This document shows positions 34,125-44,141 of a stretch of DNA of 64,000 bases, one piece after another. The notes below the pieces were generated by a model. It was not told the origin of the DNA and ran no database searches. It was given only the letters and a program-made list of their open reading frames with translations. Origin of the DNA: RGIG3009 sp045541495 (GTDB taxonomy: Bacteria > Bacillota > Clostridia > Oscillospirales > Acutalibacteraceae); contig JAZQJE010000040.1 of assembly GCA_045541495.1 (NCBI GenBank), forward strand, positions 6,603-70,602. The letters run 5' to 3'. The first letter of the stretch is position 1, and each line of letters starts with the position of its first letter. The translations under genes were made by a program, and so were the position numbers.

Positions 34125-37100
34125 CTACCTTTCTTGAGCGTTGCCGCTGATTCCCAGTTTTGCTTCCACTTCGCTGGCGCGCAGTTCCAACAACTTGGAT
34201 ACACCTTTCTCCTGCATGGTCACGCCGTACAGTACATCTGCTTCTTCCATGGTACCGCGGCGATGAGTGATCACGATGAATTGTGTGCGATCACACATCC
34301 GACGCAGATATTGCGCATAGCGATCTACATTTACGTCATCCAGCGCCGCTTCAATCTCATCCAAGACACAGAATGGCGACGGAGCGACTTTAAGGATTGC
34401 AAACAATAAGGCAATGGCAACCAACGATTTCTCGCCGCCGGACAAGGCATCCAAATTGAGAATCACTTTGCCGGGGGGTTGTACTTTCATTTCGATGCCC
34501 GAATGGAGAATATCCTCAGGATCGGTAAGGGATAGTTCCGCTTTACCGCCGTCAAACAATTCGCCAAATACCGTACCGAAATGCTGATTGATCTGATGGA
34601 ACCGTTCAATAAACATCTCCCGCATCTGCACGGTCAATTCCCCAATCAATTTTAAGAGTTCTTCGCGGGAGATCTCCACATCCTGCACTTGTTTGCTGAG
34701 AAATTCATACCGTTCGCTGACTTCTTTGTATTCCTCGATAGCATCCACGTTGACACTGCCCAGTGCGCGGATCTTGTTTTTAAGTTCCGTCAAACGGCGG
34801 GTGGCTTCCCCGATATCATCGATGGGTTTCGCCAACTCCTCCGCTTCGTAGCGGGTAAGTTCATATTCCTCATACAAGCGGCGCAGGATATCGTCGGTTT
34901 CCTTTTGAGCCGCCGCGCATTTTTCTTCCAAACGCGCTACCTCGCGGCCGGCACATTCCCGCTCGTCCGTCTTTTCACGGCTTTGCTGACGTAGCAAGGT
35001 CTGTCGCGCCTCTCCTTGCAATCGTTGCTCGGATAGTTGTTCCACTGCCGCCACCGTACCTTGGGCTTCGGTGCGCAACACATCCGCTTGTTGTTCCAAC
35101 AACTGCGCTTGTGCTTCTAATTCGCCGTTGCGGCGGGTCAATTCTTCAATACGTCCCGCTAACAATGTCTGGGCGCCTGCTTGATCCGCTTGACGCAACC
35201 GAATCTCTTCAATAGCGGATTCTTCCGCTTCGATCTCTTTATGGAATGCCACGACTGCCAATTTCAAATCGGCGATGCGCTCGGACAATGTTTCCCGTTC
35301 CTCGGTGAGTTTTTGTCTGCCGCCGTCTAAGGATACCAATTCTGTCTCCGCCTCGGTGCGACGAGCAATCATTTCAGCCGTTTCGGCGGCCGAGCTCTCG
35401 ATGATATCGCGGCACTCCGACGCCCGTTCTTCCAGTTCGGCGGTTTCCCGCTTCACGTCGGTAAGAGCGGTATCGCAAGCGGTGATCACTTCATCCAGTC
35501 GATGAAGTTCCCCTTCCACACGAATACGATCTTCTTGAGCAGTAGACAACTCACCTTGTGTGCCGAGAATATCCGCTTGCACGGCGGCGGTTTCTTCCCG
35601 CAATACTTTTAAGGCCTCTTGTGCTTTTTCGGATTTCGCTGCCAGAACATCTCGTTCTTTTTCCAACCGTTCGATCTCACTACGACGGGATAACAGGCCC
35701 GCGCCTTTCACATGAGAACCACCGGTGAGCGAACCGCCGGCATTGACAACTTGCCCGTCTAAGGTTACTACGCGAAATCGATAGCCGTATTTTCGGGCGA
35801 TCACCACCGCGTAATCCAAATCTTCCGCCACGGCAATACGACCGAGAAGGTTACAGGCAATCTGCTCGTATTCGCTGTCGTATTGCACCAAGGACGCGGC
35901 GATTCCCACGAAACCGGGCTCGTCTTGCAATCCTTTTTCTTCCAGTAAGTTCCCTTTAATGGAACGAAGAGGCAAGAAGGTCGCGCGACCGCCCTTCGTA
36001 TCTTTCAAATAGGCGATACCCCGTTTGGCATCTTCTTCCCGTTCGCAAACAATGTTTTGCGCCGCCGCGCCCAACGCCGTTTCCACTGCCAAAGCATACT
36101 GTCCTTCGGCGTAGATCAGCCGCGAAACAGGACCGCGGATACCCCGCAATTCGCCCCGTTCTGCCTGTTTAACGATGGTTTTAACGCTTTGGGAAAAGCC
36201 TTCCATACTGCGTTCCATTTCTTCCAGCATACGGATGCGACGGCTTTTTTCTTCCACATCCAAGCCAATCTTATCCGCCTCCGCTTTAGCGGTTTCCAAT
36301 TTGGCGTTTCGGGTATTAAAGCGCAATTCATACCCTTTCAAGGCGTTTTGCAATTCTTCAATTTTGTCACTCAAACGGCGGTAATCATCATCACAGGCCG
36401 TTTTTTCTTTCACGGCATCGTCTCGCTTGGCCGAGCGCAAGGTCATGGCCGCCGTCAATTGAGATAAACGCAACGTGATCTCCGATAGAGAGGATTCCGC
36501 CGTGACCGTTTTTACGCGGATATCCGACAATGCCGCGACACACTCCGCGGCACGGCGAGATAGTTCTTCGATCTTGCCGGAGAATTCGTCGTTACTGCGC
36601 AACAACACATCCCATTGATCGGATAACTGTAACTGCTGTTGTTGGGCATCGGCGATCTGTTGCCGTTTTTTGGCAATGACTTCCTGCCGATTGCGAATCT
36701 CATCTTCCAACCGTTGATTGCCCAAATCCGACTGTTCGATCTCGCCTTGAATACGTTCGATATCTTCCAAATGATGAGAAATATCGTTACGCAACAATTG
36801 CGCATTACCGGTGCACCGCACTGCTTCTTCTTCCAAGCGACTCTTCTCGTTGCGCAACCGTTCCATTTCCACGGCCAACACTCGCGCCGCTTCGGCGATC
36901 TGTTCAATCTCCGTATCGGTTTGTTCGATAGCGGTACCGGCCGTGTCGTACTGTGTGCGGGCCAGTTCCAGTTTGGCATCCAAATCTCGTAAAGTGGTAC
37001 GGGAATGTTCGATGGTGTGTAGCCACACCCCGATCTCCAATTCTTTCTTTTCCGAAGCAAATTCCAAGAATTTCTTGGCTTTTTCAGACTGAGTTTTTAA

Positions 37101-37712
37101 AGGCCCGATCCGTTCTTCCAATTCCTGCAAAATGTCGCGCAAACGCAACAAATTATCTTCCGCGGCGTTTAAGCGGCGTTCCGCTTCATCTTTGCGGTGA
37201 CGGTATTTGGAAATACCGGCGGCTTCTTCAAAGATCTCGCGGCGTTCTTCGGATTTGGAAGCCACAATATCGGTGATCTTGCCTTGTCCCACAATGGAAT
37301 AACCGTCACGACCGAGACCTGTATCCATAAACAAATAATGCACGTCTTTCATGCGAACAGTGGCATTATTCAACAAATATTCGCTTTCTCCCGAACGGTA
37401 GTACCGGCGGGTTACCTTTACGGTGTCGGAATCAAAATCCAGCAACCGATGACTGTTGTCGATGATCAGCGATACTTCAGCAAACCCCACCCCTTTACGG
37501 GCAGAGGTACCGCTAAAAATCACGTCTTCCATGCGCGAACCGCGCAACGATTTCGAGGATTGTTCACCAAGCACCCAACGCACCGCATCACTGATATTGG
37601 ATTTACCGCTACCGTTAGGGCCTACAACTGCCGTAATTCCACTGCCGAAAGACAGTACTGTCTTGTCGGGGAATGACTTAAACCCTTGAATTTCCAACGA
37701 TTTGAGTATCAT
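34125..37712 (-). CDS. smc: Chromosome segregation protein SMC
   Basis: SMC dimers with ScpAB load at parS and shape the chromosome. The 1195-residue length is normal. Head halves are visible: GPNGSGKSNISDA (Walker A) and LSGGEKSLVA with FCVLDEIEAALDD (signature and Walker B). Two long coiled coils (about 170-490 and 660-1010) flank a hinge at about 510-640 (GGSLTGGSHVKGAG). It overlaps the radical SAM gene by 4 bases. Confidence 0.97.
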   Translation of the reverse strand: MILKSLEIQGFKSFPDKTVLSFGSGITAVVGPNGSGKSNISDAVRWVLGEQSSKSLRGSRMEDVIFSGTSARKGVGFAEVSLIIDNSHRLLDFDSDTVKVTRRYYRSGESEYLLNNATVRMKDVHYLFMDTGLGRDGYSIVGQGKITDIVASKSEERREIFEEAAGISKYRHRKDEAERRLNAAEDNLLRLRDILQELEERIGPLKTQSEKAKKFLEFASEKKELEIGVWLHTIEHSRTTLRDLDAKLELARTQYDTAGTAIEQTDTEIEQIAEAARVLAVEMERLRNEKSRLEEEAVRCTGNAQLLRNDISHHLEDIERIQGEIEQSDLGNQRLEDEIRNRQEVIAKKRQQIADAQQQQLQLSDQWDVLLRSNDEFSGKIEELSRRAAECVAALSDIRVKTVTAESSLSEITLRLSQLTAAMTLRSAKRDDAVKEKTACDDDYRRLSDKIEELQNALKGYELRFNTRNAKLETAKAEADKIGLDVEEKSRRIRMLEEMERSMEGFSQSVKTIVKQAERGELRGIRGPVSRLIYAEGQYALAVETALGAAAQNIVCEREEDAKRGIAYLKDTKGGRATFLPLRSIKGNLLEEKGLQDEPGFVGIAASLVQYDSEYEQIACNLLGRIAVAEDLDYAVVIARKYGYRFRVVTLDGQVVNAGGSLTGGSHVKGAGLLSRRSEIERLEKERDVLAAKSEKAQEALKVLREETAAVQADILGTQGELSTAQEDRIRVEGELHRLDEVITACDTALTDVKRETAELEERASECRDIIESSAAETAEMIARRTEAETELVSLDGGRQKLTEERETLSERIADLKLAVVAFHKEIEAEESAIEEIRLRQADQAGAQTLLAGRIEELTRRNGELEAQAQLLEQQADVLRTEAQGTVAAVEQLSEQRLQGEARQTLLRQQSREKTDERECAGREVARLEEKCAAAQKETDDILRRLYEEYELTRYEAEELAKPIDDIGEATRRLTELKNKIRALGSVNVDAIEEYKEVSERYEFLSKQVQDVEISREELLKLIGELTVQMREMFIERFHQINQHFGTVFGELFDGGKAELSLTDPEDILHSGIEMKVQPPGKVILNLDALSGGEKSLVAIALLFAILKVAPSPFCVLDEIEAALDDVNVDRYAQYLRRMCDRTQFIVITHRRGTMEEADVLYGVTMQEKGVSKLLELRASEVEAKLGISGNAQER

Positions 37713-38719
37713 TCGATCACTTCCATTCTCATATCCTTAGGAGCTATCGCGGCATCGGCCGCGATCTGTATCCGATAGCCAAGCGCTCGCAATGCGCTGA
37801 TATTTTCCTTTTGCTGTCCGATTGCCTGAGATAAGCGGGACGGATGGACAAATACCGTTGCCGCCACACAATCTTTGTCAAGAAACATGTTTTGCATACG
37901 CTGTAATAACCGTCGGCTTTCACACCGTTCGCGGAACGCCGGATGAACAGGACCGGCGATGCAATGCGCCATCATATCTTGTTCGGCGTGCAATCCCAAC
38001 CGAATAACGGGTATTCCTTGTTCCTCTTCAAAAAAGGTGAGTAACCGAGCACATAAGGTAATGGTCTCATCTAATGTTTGCGGCCGGTAGTCTCCACGAC
38101 GATATTGCGCCGCCAGCGGTGTGTGGTCAATTACCAACGTGGGATAGATCCGCACGCAGGAAGGCATCAAAGCGGCCAATCGCCGCGCGGTCTCCATAGC
38201 CCCCTCATCGGTATCCCCCGCCAAGCCTGTCATCATTTGCAACCCTAATTGCAACCCTGCTTGTTGAATCAAGCGAGCAGCTTCTTCCACTTGCTGTGCC
38301 GTATGGCCGCGTCCGTTCTTTAAAAGCACGGCATCGTTCATACTTTGCGCGCCCAATTCCACGGTAGTAACACCGTGATGGCACAAAATTGATAGGATCT
38401 CCTCGTCAATGGCATCGGGACGGGTCGATAAACGAATACCGCTGAATTTTCCACTTTGCACATAGGGATACGCGGCAGCTAAAAGTTCCCGCATATACGC
38501 TCGCGGAATGGCGGTGAAACTGCCGCCGAAAAAGGCGATCTCCGCGTTTCTCGCATCCACGGTCATGGTGGCAAGCGCCCGCTCACAAGCAGCTGTCACT
38601 TGCTCAGGTGTTAAGGGGTCTACCTTGCCTGCGATATGTCGTTGATTGCAGAAACTACACTGATGGGGGCATCCGGCATGGGGCACAAACAGAGCCACAT
38701 TACAATGTCGATTGCTCAT
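37709..38719 (-). CDS. Radical SAM protein, Elp3-like
   Basis: The N-terminus holds CPHQCSFCNQ, a CxxxCxxC [4Fe-4S] SAM site, followed by FFGGSFTAI, STRPDAI, ELGAQSM and MTGLAGDTDEG, in the order found in Elp3-type radical SAM proteins. There is no acetyltransferase domain, so it is not full Elp3. The gene stands between rnc and smc as in many Clostridia. Substrate unknown; tRNA modification is a guess. Coupled to both neighbours by ATGA overlaps. Confidence 0.85.
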   Translation of the reverse strand: MSNRHCNVALFVPHAGCPHQCSFCNQRHIAGKVDPLTPEQVTAACERALATMTVDARNAEIAFFGGSFTAIPRAYMRELLAAAYPYVQSGKFSGIRLSTRPDAIDEEILSILCHHGVTTVELGAQSMNDAVLLKNGRGHTAQQVEEAARLIQQAGLQLGLQMMTGLAGDTDEGAMETARRLAALMPSCVRIYPTLVIDHTPLAAQYRRGDYRPQTLDETITLCARLLTFFEEEQGIPVIRLGLHAEQDMMAHCIAGPVHPAFRERCESRRLLQRMQNMFLDKDCVAATVFVHPSRLSQAIGQQKENISALRALGYRIQIAADAAIAPKDMRMEVIE

Positions 38720-39414
38720 TGCAGATCATCATAACCCATGAGTTTCAAGGCTTCTTTGGCGGCCAATTGCTCGGCTTCTTTTTTGCTGCGGCCACGGCCC
38801 GTGCCGATAACATTGGAATTGAGATGGACTTCCATCACAAACTGCTTGTTATGGTCGGGACCAGACTCGCTTTTTAGTTCATATTCCAGCAATTCGCCGG
38901 GATTTTGCTGTACGATCTCTTGCAAGGCTGTTTTATAATCTTTAAACTGGGCGCGGCATTGTTGCGACCGTTCTTCTTCCAAAAAGGGAAGCAAAAAGGT
39001 TTCCACCGATTCCAGCCCGCCGTCCAGATAAACGGCGGCGATCACCGCTTCAAAAGCATCAGCTAAGATTGAGGGGCGCTTGGCACCGCCGTTTAAACGT
39101 TCCCCTTTTCCCAACAACAAGCAATCACCCAATTGTAACTTATGAGCATACGAACAAAGCGCTTTTTCACATACCAACGAAGCGCGCAATTTGGTAAGTT
39201 CGCCTTCTGCACCGTTTTCCCACGTAAACAGATAGCGGGCAGTAATAAAACCCAACACAGAATCGCCTAAAAATTCCAAGCGCTCATTACTATCCAAACC
39301 GCGATTACCCTCATTGGCATAAGAAGAGTGAGTCAAAGCATTTTCCAACAACCGTTCGTTATGAAAACGATATCCCATACGCTTCATTAAAAGTTGATTG
39401 GTTTCCCGCATCAT
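38716..39414 (-). CDS. rnc: Ribonuclease III
   Basis: RNase III cleaves double-stranded RNA, including rRNA precursors. The catalytic domain has NERLEFLGDSVLG (signature) and DAFEAVIAAVYLDGG; a double-stranded RNA-binding domain (about 160-230) has DYKTALQEIVQ and GRSKKEAEQLAAKEAL. Length 232 is normal. The start follows GAGG by eight bases; two ATGs are adjacent. Confidence 0.95.
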   Translation of the reverse strand: MMRETNQLLMKRMGYRFHNERLLENALTHSSYANEGNRGLDSNERLEFLGDSVLGFITARYLFTWENGAEGELTKLRASLVCEKALCSYAHKLQLGDCLLLGKGERLNGGAKRPSILADAFEAVIAAVYLDGGLESVETFLLPFLEEERSQQCRAQFKDYKTALQEIVQQNPGELLEYELKSESGPDHNKQFVMEVHLNSNVIGTGRGRSKKEAEQLAAKEALKLMGYDDLQ

Positions 39415-39428
39415 TCTGTTCACCTCAC

Positions 39429-39653
39429 TTATAAACGGTCTTCAAGATATCCTACGATGTCTTCGATGGTCTCAAAGGCGCGCAGGGCGGCGGTGGGAAT
39501 ATCCACACCGTATATTTCGCCGAGGAACAGGGCGATCTCGTCCAGATCATCGGCGGTCAAATTCAGATCATCCAAGGTGGCCGCCATTTCAATATCCTCT
39601 TCGTTACAGCCGTAACGATCGGATAGCAGGGTCACCAAATAATTTAGTACCAT
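39429..39653 (-). CDS. Acyl carrier protein-like protein lacking the phosphopantetheine serine
   Basis: A 74-residue acidic protein with the helical pattern of ACP, in the usual acpP position between plsX and rnc. It starts MVLNYLVTLLSDRYG and ends EDIVGYLEDRL. The segment that should hold the DSL attachment site reads LNLTADDLDEIALF, so Asp replaces Ser and no Ser is near. It should therefore stay unmodified. A GTG at 39668 inside plsX is an alternative start. Functional ACP must then be encoded elsewhere. Role unknown. Confidence 0.8.
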   Translation of the reverse strand: MVLNYLVTLLSDRYGCNEEDIEMAATLDDLNLTADDLDEIALFLGEIYGVDIPTAALRAFETIEDIVGYLEDRL

Positions 39654-39657
39654 ACCT

Positions 39658-40683
39658 TTATTCGTCACTCTTTTCTGTGTCCGACGGAACAGTCAACGAA
39701 GCGGATATCTTCCCGATCACATCGGCGCCGGCAAATTCCGATGCCACGCGAATGGCGTTTTTAATGGCATAGGCTTTGGAATTGCCATGGGCTTTGATCA
39801 CCGGCTTGGCTACACCTAACAGCGGAGCACCGCCGGTTTCCGCGGTGGAAAGTTTTTTCTTTAAATTGTTGAGACCGGGTTTGATCATCAACGCCGCGAT
39901 CTTGGTGATAAGAGACGAGTAGAAAATGTCTTTCAGAAAACGAAGCAACATATCGATGGTGCCTTCCATGCCTTTCAACAACACATTACCGGCAAAACCA
40001 TCCGTCACCACCACATCCGCAGCGCCCGCAGGAACATCTCGCGCCTCGATATTACCGATGAAGTTCAGGTCACTGTCTTTGAGAAGCGCATAGGTTTCGT
40101 GTTGCAGTTCCCCGCCTTTATGCTCCTCGGTTCCCACGTTCAACAGGCCCACCGTGGCAAGTTGACCGGGACGTACCACTTCACTCATATAGATACTACC
40201 CATACGAGCAAACTGTACCAACATATCGGCGCGGCAATCCACGTTGGCACCGGAATCCAACAACATAAACGGTGATTTCGCCGAGGGAACAATGGCCGCC
40301 AAAGCGGGACGGGAAATACCTTTAATGCGCTTGACAAGGAACGTCGCCCCCATCATCAACGCACCCGTACTGCCGGCCGATACAAAGGCATCTCCGCCGC
40401 CTTCGGCCAACAAACGCAACCCCACCGCCATGGAGCAATCTTTGTGTTCCCGCAAAATGGATTTGGGGATATCATTCATGGAAATCACGTCGGGCGCATC
40501 CACGATGTCAATCCCCTCTAAAGACAAGGTCTGTTCTTTCGCGAGGCGGCGGATCTCTTCTTCGTTTCCTGTGAGTATGATCTCGCAACCGTAATCGCGC
40601 CGTGCTTCCACGGCACCTTTTATGATCTCTAACGGGGCATGGTCGCCACCGTATGCATCCACAATGATTTTCATGAATTTCAT
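39658..40683 (-). CDS. plsX: Phosphate acyltransferase PlsX
   Basis: PlsX turns acyl-ACP into acyl phosphate for phospholipid synthesis. It has IIVDAYGGDHAP (family: DAMGGDxAP), SAGSTGALM, PALAAIVPS and VVTDGFAGNV. Length about 341. Two starts are possible: 40683 (AAAGG three bases upstream) and 40674 (better fit to other PlsX proteins). The gene follows trmFO by 7 bases and overlaps the start region of the ACP-like gene. Confidence 0.94.
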   Translation of the reverse strand: MKFMKIIVDAYGGDHAPLEIIKGAVEARRDYGCEIILTGNEEEIRRLAKEQTLSLEGIDIVDAPDVISMNDIPKSILREHKDCSMAVGLRLLAEGGGDAFVSAGSTGALMMGATFLVKRIKGISRPALAAIVPSAKSPFMLLDSGANVDCRADMLVQFARMGSIYMSEVVRPGQLATVGLLNVGTEEHKGGELQHETYALLKDSDLNFIGNIEARDVPAGAADVVVTDGFAGNVLLKGMEGTIDMLLRFLKDIFYSSLITKIAALMIKPGLNNLKKKLSTAETGGAPLLGVAKPVIKAHGNSKAYAIKNAIRVASEFAGADVIGKISASLTVPSDTEKSDE

Positions 40684-40690
40684 CTGCCTT

Positions 40691-41998
40691 TCATCTAACG
40701 ATAGTATCTAACAAGGTCAGGGCTCGATCTGCCAACGCGGCATAACGTTCACGCTTGTCCCGAATGTGCTCGGCAAGAGACGGTAAAATGCCGAAATTGG
40801 CACCCATGGGTTGAAAGTCCGTCACCGTTTCATCAACAACATGGTGCATAAGTGCCCCTATCATGGTTTCCATAGGTAAAATAAGCGGTACTTCCCCGTG
40901 TAAGGCGCGAACGGCGTTTTTGCCTGCCATGATACCGGATGCCGCCGATTCCATATATCCTTCCACGCCTGTCATTTGACCGGCAAAGAACAGGTGTGGA
41001 GCAGTTTTCAGTCGCAGATCTGCCGTTAACAAACGGGGAGAATCCAAAAACGTGTTGCGATGCATCACGCCGTAGCGGACAAATTCCGCGTTTTTCAAGG
41101 CGGGAATCAGCGAAAAAACCCGCTTTTGTTCCGAAAATTTCAAATTTGTCTGAAATCCTACTAAATTATATAAGGTTCCGTCGGTATTTTCCGTGCGCAA
41201 CTGCAAGACTGCCCACGGACGATGCCCCGTGCGGGGATCCCGCAATCCCACCGGTTTCATAGGGCCGAAACGGATAGAATCCGCACCGCGTTTGGCTAAG
41301 ATCTCAATGGGCATACATCCCTCATATACCTTGGGTTTATCAAAACTGTGAAGGAGAGCGGTCTCCGCTTCCACAAGGGCGGCATGAAACTGCTCGTATT
41401 CCTCTTTGTTGAGAGGGCAGTTGATATAATCCCCTTCCCCGCTTTCTTCGCGGTCATAGCGGGAAGCGCGGAACGCACTGTTCATATCCACGCTGTCAGC
41501 TGTGACAATGGGCGCCGCGGCATCGTAAAAACTAAGCCCTTCGCCGCAGTGGGCGGCAATATCCGTCGCTAACGCATCCGCCGTGAGCGGACCCGTAGCC
41601 ACGACCGTCATACCGCTTTCAGGCAGGGCGGTCACCAATCGGTTTTCTACCGTGATGAGCGGATGTTCGTGTATCCGTCGAGTCACTTCATCGGAAAATC
41701 GATCCCGATCCACCGCCAAAGCACCGCCTGCAGGAACAGCACAATTGCGGGCAACTGACACACATAACGATCCCAATCGCGCCATTTCTTCCTTTAACAG
41801 GCCCGCCGCGCTATCAATTCGCGCGGCTTTAAGGGAGTTGGAACATACCAATTCCGCCAACGCGGGTCGATGATGAGCGGGGGTATAGTGAGTGGGTTTC
41901 ATTTCCACAAGCGTAACGGGGATATCGGCATTGGCGATTGCCCACGCGGCTTCGCAACCCGCTAAACCGCCGCCGATCACCGTAATGGTTTTATTCAT
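40691..41998 (-). CDS. trmFO: Methylenetetrahydrofolate-tRNA (uracil-5-)-methyltransferase TrmFO
   Basis: TrmFO makes m5U54 in tRNA using methylene-THF and FADH2. The FAD loop VIGGGLAGCEAAW starts the protein, followed by VEMKPTHYTPAHH, ELVCSNSLKA (catalytic Cys), PAGGALAVDRD, and GQMTGVEGYMESAASG near the C-terminus. The 435 residues fit the family. It overlaps the topA end by 8 bases. Confidence 0.96.
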   Translation of the reverse strand: MNKTITVIGGGLAGCEAAWAIANADIPVTLVEMKPTHYTPAHHRPALAELVCSNSLKAARIDSAAGLLKEEMARLGSLCVSVARNCAVPAGGALAVDRDRFSDEVTRRIHEHPLITVENRLVTALPESGMTVVATGPLTADALATDIAAHCGEGLSFYDAAAPIVTADSVDMNSAFRASRYDREESGEGDYINCPLNKEEYEQFHAALVEAETALLHSFDKPKVYEGCMPIEILAKRGADSIRFGPMKPVGLRDPRTGHRPWAVLQLRTENTDGTLYNLVGFQTNLKFSEQKRVFSLIPALKNAEFVRYGVMHRNTFLDSPRLLTADLRLKTAPHLFFAGQMTGVEGYMESAASGIMAGKNAVRALHGEVPLILPMETMIGALMHHVVDETVTDFQPMGANFGILPSLAEHIRDKRERYAALADRALTLLDTIVR

Positions 41999-44090
41999 GT
42001 TTCTTTCCTTTTTTCGCCGCTTGTTCGTAACCGCAGTTGTCGGTCAAACACAGATACGTGCTGCCGCCGCGACCGGTCTTTTTAAACAAAGGTTTACCGC
42101 AATTCGGGCAGGTCTTGGACATCGGTTCATGCCACGTGGCAAAATCGCAACGGGGATAATTCTCACAACCGAAAAACTTGCGATTACTCTTGGATTTACG
42201 CGCTACCACAGTGCCGCCGCATTTGGGGCAAATACCGGGCGTAACGCTCACAAGAGGTTTGGTATTCTTACAATCGGGATATCCGGGACAAGCAAGAAAT
42301 TTTCCGAAACGACCGCTTTTGATCACCATGCGTTTTCCACATTTGTCACAGATCACATCGGATTCTTCATCGGGAACACGGATCCGTTCGCCTGACAAAG
42401 ATTCTTCGGCTTTCGCCAATGTTTGAGAAAATCCGTCATAGAATGTATGCATGATCTGCACCCAATCCCGATCTCCCGATTCCACACTGTCCAGTTGCCG
42501 TTCCATATTAGCGGTAAATTCCGTATCCACGATCTCGGGGAATTGCTCTTTCATTAGCCGCGTGGTCACTTCACCAAGCGTCGTTGGTTTTAACGATTTG
42601 CCGTCTCGTTCGATGTATTCCCGATTCAGAATGGTACTGATGGTCGGTGCGTAGGTGGACGGACGACCAATGCCGTTTTCTTCCAACGCTTTGATGAGTG
42701 TTGCCTCGGTGTAACGGGCAGGGGGTTGTGTGAAGTGTTGACTTCCCTGCAGATCATGCAAAGACAGAATATCTCCTTCGTTTAACGGGGGTAAGGTGAC
42801 ATCGTTATCATCTTCTTCATCCTTGCCTTCTACATACAACACCGTATACCCTTCAAAGCGGACGGTATGACCCGATGCCTTAAACCGATAATCGCCGGCA
42901 GCAACAGTCACTTGACAGGTATCTTGTATGGCATTGGCCATCAAACTGGCAATAAACCGTTCCCAGATCAATTTATATAACCGATATTGATCGGAAGTCA
43001 GGAACGCTTTCACTTTATCGGGGGATAGGGACGGATCGGACGGACGGATGGCCTCATGGGCATCCTGCGCGCCACCGCGGGATTTATAATACCGCGCTTT
43101 TTCTGGCAGATATTCCGCGCCGTATCGTCCGCGAATATAGGCGTTGCCGTCCCGACGGGCATCTTCAGAAATGCGCAACGAATCGGTACGCATATAGGTG
43201 ATCAGACCCATGGCACCCATACTTCCCAGTTCAACACCTTCGTATAATTCCTGCGCCGCTTTCATGGTACGGCGAGAAGAAAAGCCCAATTTTCGGCTAG
43301 CTTCCTGTTGCATGGTAGAGGTGATAAACGGCGGCGCGGGCGATACTTTGCGAACACCGCGTTTCACGATTTCCACCACGAATTTTTCAAGACGAACCGC
43401 CTCTAAAACACGGTCGGCCTGTTCTTTATTTTTGATCTTCAACTTGCCCTTGGCCGTACCGTACAAACGGGCGGGAAAAGGCCTCCCCTTGCCGTCCGAC
43501 GACAGCAACGCGTCGATGTTCCAGTATTCTTCGCTGACAAAAGCGCGAATCTCTTCTTCCCGATCCACTACAATACTGACCGCCGCCGATTGGACACGCC
43601 CTGCGGACAGACCTTTACGCACTTTTTTCCACAAGAACGGACTCAAACGATAGCCAACAATGCGATCCAATGCGCGGCGGGCTTGCTGAGCGTTCACAAG
43701 ATCCATATTCACCTGACGAGGCGCGGCCATGCCTTGGGTCACACCCGTTTTGGTGATCTCGTTAAACGTTACGCGATTGCAGTCGTTCAAATCGGTTTTC
43801 AATAATTGCGCCAAATGCCACGATATGGCTTCGCCCTCGCGGTCTGGGTCGGTTGCCAAAATCACACCATCGCATTGAGCCGCCATGGATTTCAGTTGAC
43901 GGATCAAAGCGGATTTGCCGGCTATATCCACATATTTCAATTTGAAATCGTGGTCCACATCTACACCCAGTAAACTTTTGGGAAGATCGCGGATATGACC
44001 CATAGAAGCCACTACTTCGTAGCCGCTTCCTAAATACTTTTGAATAGTTTTGGCTTTTGCGGGGGATTCCACAATAACCAGCTTCGACAT
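41991..44090 (-). CDS. topA: DNA topoisomerase I
   Basis: Type IA topoisomerase that relaxes negative supercoils. The Toprim domain (1 to about 115) has VIVESPAKAKTI and ATDPDREGEAISWH. The catalytic Tyr lies in GLITYMRTDSLR near residue 300, and IGRPSTYAPTIS follows. The C-terminus has three zinc ribbons (CDKCG, CPKCGG and CPNCGKP with partner Cys pairs) and a basic end. Length 699. The start has AGGTGAAG. Confidence 0.97.
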   Translation of the reverse strand: MSKLVIVESPAKAKTIQKYLGSGYEVVASMGHIRDLPKSLLGVDVDHDFKLKYVDIAGKSALIRQLKSMAAQCDGVILATDPDREGEAISWHLAQLLKTDLNDCNRVTFNEITKTGVTQGMAAPRQVNMDLVNAQQARRALDRIVGYRLSPFLWKKVRKGLSAGRVQSAAVSIVVDREEEIRAFVSEEYWNIDALLSSDGKGRPFPARLYGTAKGKLKIKNKEQADRVLEAVRLEKFVVEIVKRGVRKVSPAPPFITSTMQQEASRKLGFSSRRTMKAAQELYEGVELGSMGAMGLITYMRTDSLRISEDARRDGNAYIRGRYGAEYLPEKARYYKSRGGAQDAHEAIRPSDPSLSPDKVKAFLTSDQYRLYKLIWERFIASLMANAIQDTCQVTVAAGDYRFKASGHTVRFEGYTVLYVEGKDEEDDNDVTLPPLNEGDILSLHDLQGSQHFTQPPARYTEATLIKALEENGIGRPSTYAPTISTILNREYIERDGKSLKPTTLGEVTTRLMKEQFPEIVDTEFTANMERQLDSVESGDRDWVQIMHTFYDGFSQTLAKAEESLSGERIRVPDEESDVICDKCGKRMVIKSGRFGKFLACPGYPDCKNTKPLVSVTPGICPKCGGTVVARKSKSNRKFFGCENYPRCDFATWHEPMSKTCPNCGKPLFKKTGRGGSTYLCLTDNCGYEQAAKKGKKHE

Positions 44091-44141
44091 TCACTTCACC
44101 TATTCTCTTCTATACATCAGACCGTATGGCCTTCGGTTTTC

